Part shown: piece after piece, positions 11,063-22,358 of the stretch | Numbering within the stretch: position 1 is the stretch's first letter | Layout: the number at the start of each line of letters is the position of its first letter | Source: Trachythela sp. YZ-2020 | Taxonomy: Eukaryota > Cnidaria > Anthozoa > Malacalcyonacea > Clavulariidae | Length of the DNA stretch: 64,000 nucleotides | Reading direction: 5' to 3' | NCBI GenBank assembly: GCA_016169945.1 | Contig: JADLSH010000216.1 | Coordinates: forward strand, 1,283,001-1,347,000 | Notes under the pieces: model-generated | The model's database searches: none | What the model saw: the letters and a program-made list of their open reading frames with translations, nothing else | What the model was told of the DNA's origin: nothing | Translations under genes and position numbers: made by a program

Positions 11063-11583
11063 CCAAATAAGTAATACTTCATATTATACCGAAGTAATAC
11101 TTCATACTACCAGTCACACATACATAATAATGGATGCACACATAAAACACTTGTACGTCAGTAAAATGATATCTGCAAATATATTACTCATGATAAAATG
11201 GAAAATCATACATTAACTGGAAACCCATATACAGCTAATTCAAAAGATTATCCTTTGCAAACCTTAAACACTAATACCTAAACTCGGTTGTCATAAGCGC
11301 GCAAAAAATAATGGGAGCATCGTTTCATCTGTTTAGAAATCACATATGGGCACCATTTCTTAGAGACATATGGTAGTAATAATTAAAATATCTCCTCACG
11401 GGCAATTCATTCAAATAGCTGCAATATTCAACTTCCAAGCCTGAATCTGGTTCTCCCATTAAGCTTTGCACGCTTAGAGTTTAAATTTCTCAAAGGGCAA
11501 CCTTTTTTTAATAAGCTGTTAATATACATGAGAGCAAATATATGATATATGAGAGAAAATTCTTAAATATCCTTCAATTTCTC
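11063..11583. other. non-coding stretch between left array and accessory gene end
   Basis: AT-rich; no gene, RNA or clear repeat seen. It should contain the 3' end and poly(A) site of the leftward gene. Confidence 0.4.
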
Positions 11584-13701
11584 TTAATTATTAATTGCCT
11601 GCATCTCCTGTCTCTTTCTACTACCATCCATTGAATTTCTTAAGTCTTTACATTTCTGTGCCATCATTGATTTGACGATGGCATCAGTGACCTCTGGAAA
11701 CCTTTTATGACAAAAGCTAGAACAATAAAACACTATTGTTAATACGGTATGACCAATTTGGTTGGTAAATTCCAATGTAAATGAAGGACCAAAGTAAAGG
11801 GGTTTATTTAGGAACAAAATTTATTCTCAAATTGATTACAATTTTTTCACATTGATTTCAAATAATAGATACCACATTGATCAAGTTTCAGTTACCAGTC
11901 CCAACAGTGCTAATGACACCCTTATCAACAACCAGGAATTACCATTACCAACTTGCACTCAACATGATTTGTAAGCTTTGCAACTGCCGCCAATTATTGA
12001 ATTGTTGCAAGTAAAACAAAATGACCATTTGTAAATGATATTTTTTAGCATTGTTATTTGAAATAATCAGACAACCAAATTTTCAAGATAGCCATTGCAA
12101 TGTACAATGACAATTTTGTAAGTTAAGACACAATCAGAAACTCTAGCCTCCACTTAAGAGTTGTTTCAGAACATTTGTTTCATAGACTACATTTCAAGTC
12201 TTTTAAGATATGGAAGAAAATCCTACAGTATACTGTTGCTAATGCCAGACAATTTATCTTCTCAGTGTTATCATTCTTTGAGAGCACTTGTAAAATTTGG
12301 TTGCATTGAAAGGAGACTACTAGCATTATTGTGCTACATACTAAAACAACTTTGGAAACATGCCAAGCTAACAAGCTGTATCAAAGTTACAAAGGTAGCA
12401 TGTGTATATACATACCATCAATTGGTAAAAGAAGAAAACACAATTACTAACCTATAATCAGTTCAACCTTGGTGCGATCTAATGCAGGCCGTCCTCTTTG
12501 CTTTTTCCTGTCACAGAGGATTCTGCTAAAACCTTTCTTTCAAAAACAGCAGTCATGAGGTTTACCGTCATTTTTGAAATTAGGTGACCTTATAACCTCA
12601 CCCATTTGGACTGAGTCAATATAATCCTAGGAAGTAAAATTAAATATAAGAGAAACACAATTATTATTGAAAGGCAAGCAATCTATGAATCACATCTAGT
12701 CAGCTTAAATTTTGGGAGGACATTAATTCCCAGCCAGTAGGGCTAATTTAAATTATTACAGTTTTACAGATTAGGTTACATGGCATTTGGTTATCAGAAC
12801 AAAATGTTAACCACTTTAACCCAATGCAATGACAACAGCAGTGTTAGCCACTTTATATATTTTACTCTGTCTAAAGCCAGATTATTTTATTACTCGCACC
12901 GGGAATGGGTTAATAGATATTATTGACATAGTTAGGATCAAAGACTTTGGTGACAAATACTGTAATGCGCTTTACACAATGTACAAACTCAAACATACCA
13001 TTAACTTTGGTGAATTTGACCCTTCCATTTCTTCAACATCCTGCTCCTCTGAGGAACAGCTGCTTGGGGTAGCCGACGATCTTGCAGATTGAGTAGATGG
13101 TCTTGTGGCAAGAGGAGATGGTCTTGTGGCAAGAGGAGATGGTCGGGGGCTAGGCGTTTTGGGGTTAGAAACAACAAAGAACTTCGGTTGGTTAATATCA
13201 TTCTTTTTGTTGGTTTCAGTAAGGGCTGCCAAAACTGCCTCCTTTATCAAACCAGGCAATCCTAAAGTAAACATGATGGTAATGATTTATTGATTTCATC
13301 AGTGAAACCTTATTCTCAGCAAAGTTTTATCACCTTATCTGCAGCAAAGTTAATCATGCTGCAAAAGATCAGAGGCAACTACAACTACAAGAAAATGTTT
13401 TATTACAGGACTCACTTTTATGAAGTCTTGAAACTTCACTTTGTAGTTTCTTTACTTCCTCCTGTAATAGTTTGTCTGAAGAAGCTGGTACCGGTACACT
13501 AGGTGTTTCACCTGGAAGCTCATCGAGTCATACATATACTTGTCAATATGTTCTTCACTGGACTCGTCAGACTCAACAGGGTGCCAATCCTGCTAAGTAC
13601 TTGTTTATAGGCTTTCCTCTCTGCAAGTTTTTAACATCTTTATTTTTCTATGAAAAGATTATAAAACATATAATTAGTCTTTAGAGTTCTATGAAAGGTT
13701 A

Positions 13702-13770
13702 ATCTGGAATATTTGGTTAGGTAGATAATCCAAGTGGATATTCCAAATATTCTTATCACCAAATATTCCA
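13702..13770. repeat. small inverted repeat
   Basis: atctggaatatttggt faces its exact inverse accaaatattccagat about 40 bp away, with another half copy between (attccaaatattc). It could form a hairpin in the accessory gene's intron. Confidence 0.5.
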
Positions 13771-14143
13771 GATCAAAATTTCCACCAAGTGATTAGTGCA
13801 ATAAAAATCCTTCAAAGTTTATTCTATGAAAGGCAGCTCATCTAAATGAATGGCTTAGGTCCATTGTTGTGGAGCTATCATTAGCAGATTTCATTTCAAT
13901 TAATCTTTCTATAGATTACAAATTAAATCTGTTGAGTTACCAGTATGCCAATGTAAGCCTTGTGGTTTCTACCAAAGACCATAACAATTAGTCTCCAGCA
14001 GCTACAGTGCAATGAAAGTGGCCCTGACAATTACTAATCAATTCTATCTTAGGTAGATGATGGCGAGAAACACAAGGCTTTTCAATTGCTTATGGTAACT
14101 TCAGATAAAATGATATTTCAAACATAACAAACTTCAATACGTG

Positions 14144-14759
14144 GCCAGTGTTCTGTGTTGGTAGCTGATAATAGCATCAGAAAGCAGCACAATTTTCTAC
14201 TCACTAGGGCAATTCCACGTGACTGACGTTACATTTGAAGGATTTTTCTAAGAAAAACACATCATATATTTTTGGCTGTTGCTTGCTAACTCGCATTTTT
14301 TCTTATAAACTTAAGATAATTATATCCTCTATCTGATGCAAAAGTTTAATTAAATTAAATTAATGTTTTTACTGTTGCCGGCATTTAAGTGACTGTGACT
14401 GATGTTACACAGAATGGACAAAGCCTTTTATTACAAATTTGTCATATAAGTTTGTCTTCAAACATGACAAAATTTTCAAAATCAATATTTTTTAATTTAA
14501 AATATGATTTCATTGTCTATAACAATAATAACTTTATTTATTAAAATTGCAAATTATATTTTTTTACATAATTTGAACTATGTCATGGAATTGCCCACTA
14601 CCCAAACTATACAACAGATTCAACGTTTCGAGTTTAGGCCCTTTGTCGTGAATAAGTGTGAAGGGCCTTAGCTCTAAAAGTCAAATCTGTTCTATCATTT
14701 AGGTAGTGAGTGGAAAATTTTGCTGCTTTCTGATGAATATATCAAACATAACACTGGTC
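14144..14759. repeat. inverted-repeat element in intron 2 of the accessory gene
   Basis: Left arm ccagtgtt…agcatcagaaagcagc…ctcacta faces a right arm with its inverse (tagtgagtggaaaatttt…ctgatga…aacactgg). A second inverted pair lies inside (acccaaactatacaacagatt with aatctgttctatcatttaggt), plus a hairpin around aggcccttt…aagggcctt at 14636. A related single arm lies at about 16639-16720 in the transposase intron. Probably a non-autonomous MITE; target duplication not resolved. Confidence 0.55.
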
Positions 14760-15417
14760 AACTTCATCATCTTAGACAACATGCATATATAAAGTTTAAT
14801 TGATAATGGTATCAAAGATTTTGCAAACCTTCATAATCTTTGCTGGTTTCTTATTGCCTGCACTAGTCTCTTCCAACTGCAGCCTTTTAGCCGAAAATCT
14901 TACGACTGTGGAATCATTGCCAGTCTCCAAATCTCCATTATTAAGGAAATCCAATTCGCTTTTCATCAGATTAGTTTTGCTATCTGCAGTGAAATAAGCA
15001 CAAATATTTTACTAGTATGTCTGGTATTTGGGGAGAAGTATATACAGCATAGTGTAGTCATTATTCTCGATGACGTCAGATTGAGAAATCCGAGCAAAAA
15101 GACTAGGACGAGGCAACAAACATGTGGCTGACGAAGCCATTATGGCAAAAGAATAGCATGGAATTGCATAGAATATCAATATTTTTTGCTATTAGAAGCC
15201 TAAATGCTAAAACTTCACTTGGTTTTACGACAGACATATTTATAGACAGTATATGACCCTATTTTATAGTCACAAACGTGTCATTAATATTCAACTGGCA
15301 ACAATATATATCGCCGGGAGCGTGTCTGTATTTGTATTGAATGATTAAATCTCATTGTTAAAACTGTATCATTACGGACTACCTATAGATTTAATGAAGA
15401 TATGTAGAGATCCTTAC

Positions 15418-15604
15418 CACTTGCTGCTAGAACTCTTGCTAAATATGATTTCCAGCCGGCCTTAGGCGCCTTCATTGCCGCATCGCCAAACATAACCATG
15501 CCTTCCTTCTCTGGGTCCTTAAGCATGCTTTTGTCCTTAACATATTCTTCGGCCAAGATGCTTGTCTCGTTGGATTCAATCCAGTGAATCAGCACGTATT
15601 TCAT
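15418..15604 (-). CDS. accessory gene exon 1 (intact)
   Basis: Begins at the ATG giving MKYVLIHWIESNETSIL and ends at agtg|gtaagg, phase 1. An earlier GTG in frame is not a plausible eukaryotic start. Sixty-two codons with a mix of hydrophobic and charged residues; the stretch around AAMKAPKAGWKSYLARVLA looks like a small beta-rich fold. Confidence 0.5.
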
Positions 15605-15834
15605 TTTGATTGGCACAATAATAGATCACTCAAATAGCGAGAAAACGAATTTAATTTTTTGGTTTGTGCTACAAAGCAAAACTGAGTTCTCATCTGTCGA
15701 ATACAATTTTTTTGAAATTTTCAAGTCACGCGCGCAATGCATGAACATCAACAACGCGTGACGTCACCACACACGTCACGCGTGGGTTTTGGGCTGTTTC
15801 TCCGGTCGAGTCAGTTCACACTTCAAAACCAAAC
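15605..15834. promoter_or_regulatory. bidirectional promoter with CRE palindrome
   Basis: The 230 bp between the two start codons carries an 11-bp perfect inverted repeat, acgcgtgacgt (15754-15764) and acgtcacgcgt (15773-15783). The consensus cAMP-response element TGACGTCA lies at 15759-15766. Several other cgcg and gtcacg motifs make this the most CpG-rich part of the element. No TATA box is obvious. The layout suggests co-expression of transposase and accessory gene, possibly by a CREB/ATF-type factor. Confidence 0.55.
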
Positions 15835-16250
15835 ATGGCGGATGCTGTTGAGTCTGTCGCTGACACTGTTGGAAGAAAAAGGGGCCTTATAAACTATACA
15901 GCCTAAATCCAGAGGATGAAAGTTTTAACGCCAGAATACCAAGAACGACTAAATGGCGTCGTCTTCATTGTGATACAGACGTTGCGTCCTCAGAACAAAA
16001 TGATGACGATCAAACTTCGTCAGCTGAACAGCATGAAGAGCTACATTCACGATGTTCTGGTAATGAAGATCAAGATCTTTCAGGTAGGAATCTTATTACA
16101 CCACGGCCTCAACCAGTCCTCATTCAATTCAACACTTATTAAATAAATTAATGTTTTTTAGGTGATGATTGCAATGATGATATTTATAATGGCGAAAATC
16201 CTGATGGATATGCCCAGCCTCAAGATGGTAGTGGTGATGAAGACGAAATC

Positions 16251-17414
16251 GTAAGTATCTATAAACAGCCTCTTGAAATAATTATAAAATAAAAGGGCAT
16301 GACAAATATTATTACCGTATTGACTTTTAATGGTCAAAATTTTATTTGCTGGTTTACAACTAAAACCAAGCTCTCAATCAGGAACAAGCTGATTGCCAAG
16401 CAGACATTACTTTTTACATGGGGTATATCAATACATACATCAATATACCTGCTAACCATGGTCAGCATATGATCTGTGTTTATGCATGTTGGTGGTCCTT
16501 CCTCGTAACATGTCCAGTGTCTGAGCTGGCCATCCAGCCGTCTTTTGGACGGCCTACTTTCATGCTATAAACATGCTGGAAAGCAAGTTTATAATTTTCA
16601 AGAGATGATTATTGTTAAATCACAAACCTTAACATATGGCCAGTGTCTGGAGCAGACAATAGCATAAAAATGCAGTAAATGTTCCACTCACTACCTAAAC
16701 GATATATAACAGATTTCTATGTTTCGAGCAAATGGGGTTGGTAGAAAGCACATGTGCTTTTCTACAAGTAAATAAACATAACATGACAAAGTAAAACCAA
16801 TCAGATTGATTTAATGAAAACTGAGAGTAAACAAAAATTATAATCACATATATTATATACAAGGGTTAAAAATAAGGATTATGCAAGAATGCATGCATGG
16901 GGAAAACAAACAGCATGATACAAAAAAGTAGGAATAAACCTGTCAACCATCGCTGAGCAAGTCAGACGGTCACACCAAATCAAACTAAAATGCTTATTAA
17001 TACCAAACCCTATTTTTATTCCTTAAGACCCTGTAGCATGCCTATTCTATCTTGGGAATGGGATAATTAACCTATAAGATTAAGTTAGCCTAGTTGCCAG
17101 GCAATTTGTACCAGTCATCAGATACAAAATTAAAACATTGAAATACCACACATCCAGTCTGAGTCAAAGAAAACCTTAATTACAAAGAGAGGTTTGTTTT
17201 GAATTTGAATGGTGAAAAATGCATAAACCATAACTTTATCACCTCCTTTCATAAAGCTTTAAATTTCAACACACCTAAAATGACCTTCTGTAAGTTAACA
17301 AACCCAATTTTGCTTTCCTCATCAGTTGTTCTACACAGATCACATAATTTGTGTTACATATTCGTGAAACTCTGTTTAAATACTAAATATTGGTATCTTG
17401 ACAATTTGATTTAG
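16251..17414 (+). other. transposase intron 2 (long)
   Basis: Bounded by atc|gtaagt and gatttag|ggt. Holds one arm-like copy of the repeat seen at 14144-14759 (ggccagtgtctgg…ccactcactacctaaac). No gene seen. Confidence 0.5.
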
Positions 17415-17869
17415 GGTGATGAATTTTACCAGTCTGAGGCTGATAAACTGGCAGATGAACCACTGTATGAGAATGCACCCATCACTCTTGGTCAGTGTCT
17501 CCTGCTCATAATGGCATTTGCAATTGGAAACAACTTAACCAATACTGCTGTCGGTAACTTGCTTAAATTGTTGAGCATGATACTCCCAATTGGATCACGT
17601 TTGCCTAGAACAAAATATTTGTTTGACAAGTACTTTAATGGTTTTCAAGAAGGACTTGAATATAAATTCTTCTGCCCAAGTTGTCAAACACTTCTGAAAA
17701 CAAGTGACAGCTTAAATTGTGAAATTTGTGAAAAAGAATATGTACGCCAAGAACTCCTTGAACAAGGCAATTTCTTTTTGTATCTACCAATTGAAAAACA
17801 ATTGAATGATTTCGTTCAGAAGCATGATATTTCTAAGGATTTAGAATACCGTTTTAATCGAAAAAGATG
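17415..17869 (+). CDS. transposase exon 3, first open block (helical N-part and zinc ribbon)
   Basis: Follows acceptor gatttag and stays open for about 150 codons until the frame change at aatcgaaaaagatgatg. The four cysteines (CPSC…CEIC) are spaced as in a zinc ribbon that precedes the catalytic region in animal tnp2-like transposases. Confidence 0.6.
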
Positions 17870-18114
17870 ATGATGTAATTAGTGATATTTACGATGGGCA
17901 AATGTACAAATCTCTTGGCGATGGAATTCTTACATCTGACAGAGATGCAATGAGCTTATCCTTTAGTTGTGATGGTGTCCCTGTTTTCAAGTCTTCCAAT
18001 TTTAGTATATGGCCATTGCAAGGAATGCTAAATGAACTTCCTCCCAAAAGCGGAAGCAGAATATTTTCTTAATAGGCCTATGGTTTGGATCCAGTAAACC
18101 AAACATTCTAGAAT

Positions 18115-18484
18115 TTTGGAACCATTTACTAGTGAAATGAGGAAGCTGGGATCTGTTGGCATGACATGGCTGCGAGATGGTGTTGAAGTTTGCTCAAAGG
18201 TGTTTGCTTGCATTTGCTCATGTGACACTGTTGCTAGAGCTCTTCTCCAAAATATCCATCAATTCAATGGTGATTGTGGTTGCAGTTGGTGTTATAACCC
18301 AGGTATTAGGGTCCAGAAAGGTCAAGGGCATGCACGAGTGTATCTGCCTAGTTCAGAAGGGCATAACCTTAGGACCCAGGAAGAAATTAACCGTGATGCA
18401 ATGATGGCATTCACACAGCAAGAAATTGTAAATGGTGTAAAAGGCCCATCTAAGCTGTTAGAGTTGCCATTTTCAATACAGTCA
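18115..18484 (+). CDS. transposase exon 3, middle open block
   Basis: Longest clean block of the catalytic region: LRDGVEVCSKVFACICSCD, then the ARALLQNIHQFNG and GCSWCYNPG signatures and the GVKGPSKLLELPF segment that precedes the second catalytic Asp. It changes frame just before GFPVDNLHCIDLG. Confidence 0.6.
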
Positions 18485-19669
18485 GAGGATTTCCAGTTGA
18501 CAATCTCCACTGTATTGACCTCGGCGTTGCACGGCAGTTGGGGCATCTTTGGTTTGATTCCTGTAATCACCAAGAACCCTGGTATTTAGGTAGGTGTATA
18601 GCGGAGCTTGATGCTAAGCTCCAACAAATTTCACCACCTCATGAAGTCACTAGGGTCCTCGCTCACTTGCCCAAAGAGCATTTTGGAAGGGTTCTGAATG
18701 GCATTGGTGGATTCTCCTTTACTGTCCAGTAATTCTCTATGGAGTGTTGCCTTTAAGATACTTTCAGCACATGCTTCTTCTTGCACATGGTGTTTTTTGT
18801 TGACGAAGTTTTCCATCACCCGATCGGAGTTGAATAAGGCTCATTCTTCCTTATCTAAATTTGTTCAGGATTTTCTGGATTTATATGGTGATGTTCATAT
18901 GTCTTACAATGTTCATCAGTTAAATCATTTAACTCAAACAGTGATTGACTGGGGACCATTGTCTGTCTATTCCACTTACGTTTTTGAAGGTTTTAACCTT
19001 GTCCTGTTGAAGCTTTTCCATGGAACGCAAGCTGTACCCTTGCAGATCGCAAATTCTTTTCTTTTATATCGTGCCATTGGTATTCTTTCTGACAATTTTA
19101 AGCATAATGGAGTAAGTGCAATGACATTTTTTCATGGAAGCCCAGCTAAAGGGAACTGTACCATTGAGAAAAGCAAAGCAATTTGACAATGGGATAGTAC
19201 TTTTAGGTGCATCCTATTGTCGGCCTTTTACGATTGAGGAAAGGTTTCTTCTTGATGATGATGCTTGTATGGTCCAATTGATGAGGCTGAGCAAGCTGAG
19301 TTTTTCACAAAGGCCATTGTTGGTGGTAAAGTGCTACACTGTCAACAGTACACCCGTAGCTCTCGAAGAAAGAACTCTATTGTTGGTCTTGTGGATGGCA
19401 CAGTTGTGGAGCTGAAAGTATTTGCTGTTGTGAAAGGGTTGTGTTTTGCTTTTGCCAGACTTGTTTATTTAAACCGACCCTCCTGGCTAAGAACAGATTG
19501 TGAATGTGGTAGACTCTGTGGTAACATTTGGAAAGTCTCAGAAATTGAAACAGCATTGCAAATTGTGAGGTTAGGTGACATTTCAGACAAGTTTGTCTTA
19601 ATTACAGATCAATCCATGAGTGTGAACACTATTATCTGTCAATTACCGAACACTATAGATAGAGATTAA

Positions 19670-20455
19670 TTCTATGTAAATTAGTTAATACATGTGTATA
19701 TATTGTATATTTTTGGTCCTGGGCATTGACTTAAAACTGCAACCGGTTGTGGAGTTTCGACGTGGGCGAATGAGGTTATCCTTAGTCACAACTACCTCCA
19801 GGTCACCCTTAGGCAAGGTGTAGCACCTGTAAGCCTCCCCAGCTAGTAGAGTTACACAGATGTTACTAAATAATTTTGTCCTTGCTACTAAATAAAATAC
19901 ACTGAATTTTATGCTATGACAGTAAATATATGTTCTGTGTTGTGTTGAAGTTAAACAAAATGCATGTTTAAATCAATTGTTTTTACATGCTCACATTCTA
20001 TTAAACATTCTATCGAATATTACATAAGTTTCATTATTAATGAAATATTCTATAGAATATGTTATTGAATGTTTCATATGACTGTGCAATAGAACATTCT
20101 ATAGGATCTGTAAATCTTCACTAGAATATTCAATAGAGTAAATGACCCAAAATAATATTCTATAGGATTTAGAATATTCTGTAGAATATTCTATAGGATT
20201 CTAATAGAACATTTTGGCAATGGATATATTCATATATATTATTGAAATAATTATTATCATTCTCCTAATTAGCCGGATTTTGTTTTCCAGAAAGAACTTG
20301 AATTGCCATCATGTCACATCCCATGACTTAAAAAGATGTGAAGCATCTTTACTAATTCTGATATGATCTTCACTTTTATAATGTTTTGTTTGGCTCAACA
20401 GTTTAGCACTTTTCTATCGGCTTTCTTTCCACTTGTAGATTATTAGTAATATCGT
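19670..20455. other. 3' flank of transposase with palindrome cluster
   Basis: After the stop codon there is about 190 bp of moderate-GC sequence (19720-19860) with no recognised gene. Then comes a cluster of attctatagaatatt-type palindromes (19995-20215) and AT-rich sequence leading into the right subterminal array. Confidence 0.45.
19995..20215. repeat. cluster of attctatagaata palindromes
   Basis: At least eight copies of attctataggat, attctatagaatat, attctatcgaatatt and similar, several self-complementary, within 220 bp. They lie outside the CACATGTG array and share no motif with it. Confidence 0.55.
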
Positions 20456-20864
20456 GCTCACATGTGGTTCACATGTGCTTCACATGTGATTTTCATGTGC
20501 TCATATCTGATTTCGATATGCCCACATGTGGTTCACATGTGATTCATATGTGAGCATATCGAAATCACATATGAGCACATGAAAACCACATGTGAATCAC
20601 ATGTGAATCACATGTGAACATACTGAAATCACATATGAGCACTTAAAGTCACATGTGAATCACATGTAAATCACGTGTAACCACATGAGAATCACATATG
20701 ACCACATGTGAATCACATGTGAGCTTGTGAAAACCACATATGAGCAAATGAAAATCACATGTGAATCATATGTGAATCACATGTGACCACATGAAAATCA
20801 CATATGACCACATGTGAATCACATGTGAAACACATGTGAAACACATGTGTTTTTTTCGTAAGGG
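20456..20864. repeat. right CACATGTG subterminal array
   Basis: About 30 copies of cacatgtg or variants, mostly as cacatgtgaat repeated at 11 bp, with related catatgtg and cacatgag forms toward the interior. It is longer than the left array, an asymmetry known from other transposons with differing ends. Confidence 0.8.
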
Positions 20865-22110
20865 TAGCCGTGGCTAATGCAAACAAAATTGTTGTTAATG
20901 CCAAGTAACCATGTGTTTTTCTAAAAATAACAGACTTTTTGCACAAGTAACCACAAGTAACCACAAGTAATCATTTGATTAAATAACTATATATGATATA
21001 CTTACTTATATAAGCTTACTGATGGTTACTTGTGGTTACTTGTGGTAACTTGCGCTATTTATACTTGGATGATGATTATTCGTCAACAAATAGCGAATTC
21101 ACAATTTGTGTGTAACATTAGACAGTTATATTTGTCCAAAATAACTACACATTGCATCTTATTTGAATGCTTAAAGATGGTTACTTGTGGAGACGTGCGG
21201 TTACTTGTGCTCTTTAGACTTTCCCGCATGATAATTACTTGTCTACAAACAGGGAATTCACATTTTGTTTGTAAAATTAAACTTGGTAGTGTATTTGTCC
21301 AAATACTTGAAATGTAATTCATGCTAGCAAATAATTAAGCGATCCAGTCATATATATAGTTGATGTGTCATTGAACGGCCAATAATAAATATTTCAAATA
21401 GTGCCGCAAGCATAGCTTGTATTACAGCCACGCAAAATTACAATAATATAGCGCGCGCGTTTTAAGCTACACTATATATAAAATATATATATAGATAGAA
21501 AAATCTACAGCAAACGTAGCTTTAGGGTACAATCTCATACGAATCACATCTTTATATGATAGAACGATGTTTAAAGAACCACCATAGCTATTTATAAGAC
21601 TTAATTATCTACCAAACTAATACCAACAAATTCCTAACTAACAGCAAGCCATAAGAAAAAACTCAGACAATCAGTGACATTGAAATTTGGGACACTTGTA
21701 TAGAAAGGGTATTTTTGTACACAATTGTGCAAAATTCACTGGTAAACCCCCTCCCCCGTTTCAATGTTGGTTTATCTGCTGGAAAAAGCATCGACAGCCT
21801 AATACGAGACAATAGCATGTAACATAGAAAATGCATGTTAGACTACCAACATTGAAAAGGGGGGAAGGGGGGAATTTTGCCTTTTCAGGCTAATCGGTCC
21901 AATAATTATGTCACTGATTGTCTGAGTATTTTACTGCGTTATCATACTTTTGAAATGTCTGTAACTTGAAAACTAAACAAGATATCTTTATGAAACTTTC
22001 AGCAAGAATTCAGTGGTAATTGAGCTATTGATAGGTCGATACCATTCCAAGATTAATTATATTGCGTAACAATAGTTTCATTTTAATATCCAAACATAGC
22101 ACGAATTCAC

Positions 22111-22358
22111 GATTTAACTGCAGAGCAGCGAGCTTTAGCCCTCTTGCTGAGGCGCGAATTCAAATATTCGTATCGGAAAATTGCGTTAACATGTCAAAGT
22201 CAAGCCTTCTAAGAGTTTTTAAGCGGTTTGATAATAAAAATAAAAATACCGAAAAGCTGAAAAAGTCTTATCAAGGTCGGCGTAAATCATTGACACAACG
22301 AGATGAGCGCAAACTCAAAAGAGCAATTATGCAACTCCGAGAAAGAAGTCCTAATTTC
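22111..22358 (+). pseudogene. Tc1-type HTH remnant (satellite copy 5)
   Basis: Same form as the copy at 10410, with no further break in the part shown. Confidence 0.55.

Larger units (their letters stand above)
11584..15604 (-). pseudogene. accessory gene of the 10 kb element, multi-exon, broken; possibly BEN-associated type
   Basis: Exons supported by splice sites and phase: 1 (15418-15604), 2 (14829-14983), 3 (13416-13592), 4 (12999-13261), 5 (12452-12626) and a last exon (11584-11716). Exon 1 encodes MKYVLIHWIESNETSIL… and WKSYLARVLAAS, a start that resembles proteins with BEN domains in marine invertebrates (weak, from memory). Exon 3 has an acidic stretch (ESDESSEEH) and a predicted coiled coil (KLLQEEVKKLQSEVSRL). 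Exon 4 has a Ser/Pro-rich linker with a duplicated PSPLATR. Exon 5 is basic (RKKQRGRPALDR). Breaks: one base missing in exon 3 near 13527, and an in-frame TGA at 12540-12542 in exon 5. Phases agree for exons 1-5 once the missing base is allowed; the join from exon 5 to the last exon does not fit, so an exon may be missing between them. It shares a promoter with the transposase. Confidence 0.5.
15835..19669 (+). pseudogene. tnp2-type (CMC/EnSpm-like) transposase, broken by frameshifts
   Basis: Exon 1 (15835-16083) opens with a Kozak-like aaacATGG; one base is missing near 15886. Exon 2 (16162-16250) is acidic (DGSGDEDEI). Exon 3 (17415-19669) carries the conserved body. In order: helical N-part (MAFAIGNNLTNTAVGNLL), a zinc-ribbon-like FCPSCQTLL…CEICEKEY, DGVPVFKSSNFSIWPLQGML, CSCDTVARALLQNIHQFNG with CSWCYNPGI, DNLHCIDLGVARQLGHLW, YGDVHMSYNVHQLNHL, VFEGFNLVLLKLFHGTQAV and a C-terminal domain ending INTIDRD-like before TAA. 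Candidate catalytic residues are Asp in CDGVP, Asp in VDNLHCIDL and Glu in YVFEGFN. The frame changes near 17865, 18055, 18115, 18485, 18690, 18795, 19170 and 19270. All blocks of the family are present and in order, so this is a full-length copy that decayed or was misread at single bases, not a fragment. Confidence 0.8.
10792..20864. mobile_element. 10.07 kb DNA transposon with tnp2-type transposase and divergent second gene
   Basis: Terminal inverted repeats match at 21 of 22 positions (left cccttacgaaaaaaccacat, right inverse cccttacgaaaaaaacacat). TA is duplicated on both sides (10790-10791, 20865-20866) relative to empty units reading gcttatagccg. Both ends carry CACATGTG arrays. Inside, two multi-exon genes diverge from a shared promoter: a tnp2-like transposase to the right and an unidentified accessory gene to the left. 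The transposase relates to the CMC (CACTA/Mirage/Chapaev) group by family; a TA duplication fits Mirage-like members. Both genes are broken, so this copy would need help to move. Confidence 0.88.

Noticed and set aside
18322..18573. Minus-strand frames over the transposase
   Set aside because: Shadows of the transposase catalytic region; the plus-strand motifs explain the coding signal.
19720..19860. Possible second SINE (tagctggggagg and gtcgaaactcc on the minus strand resemble boxes A and B)
   Set aside because: Box spacing of about 100 bp is too long for a tRNA-type promoter, and no tail or duplication is seen.
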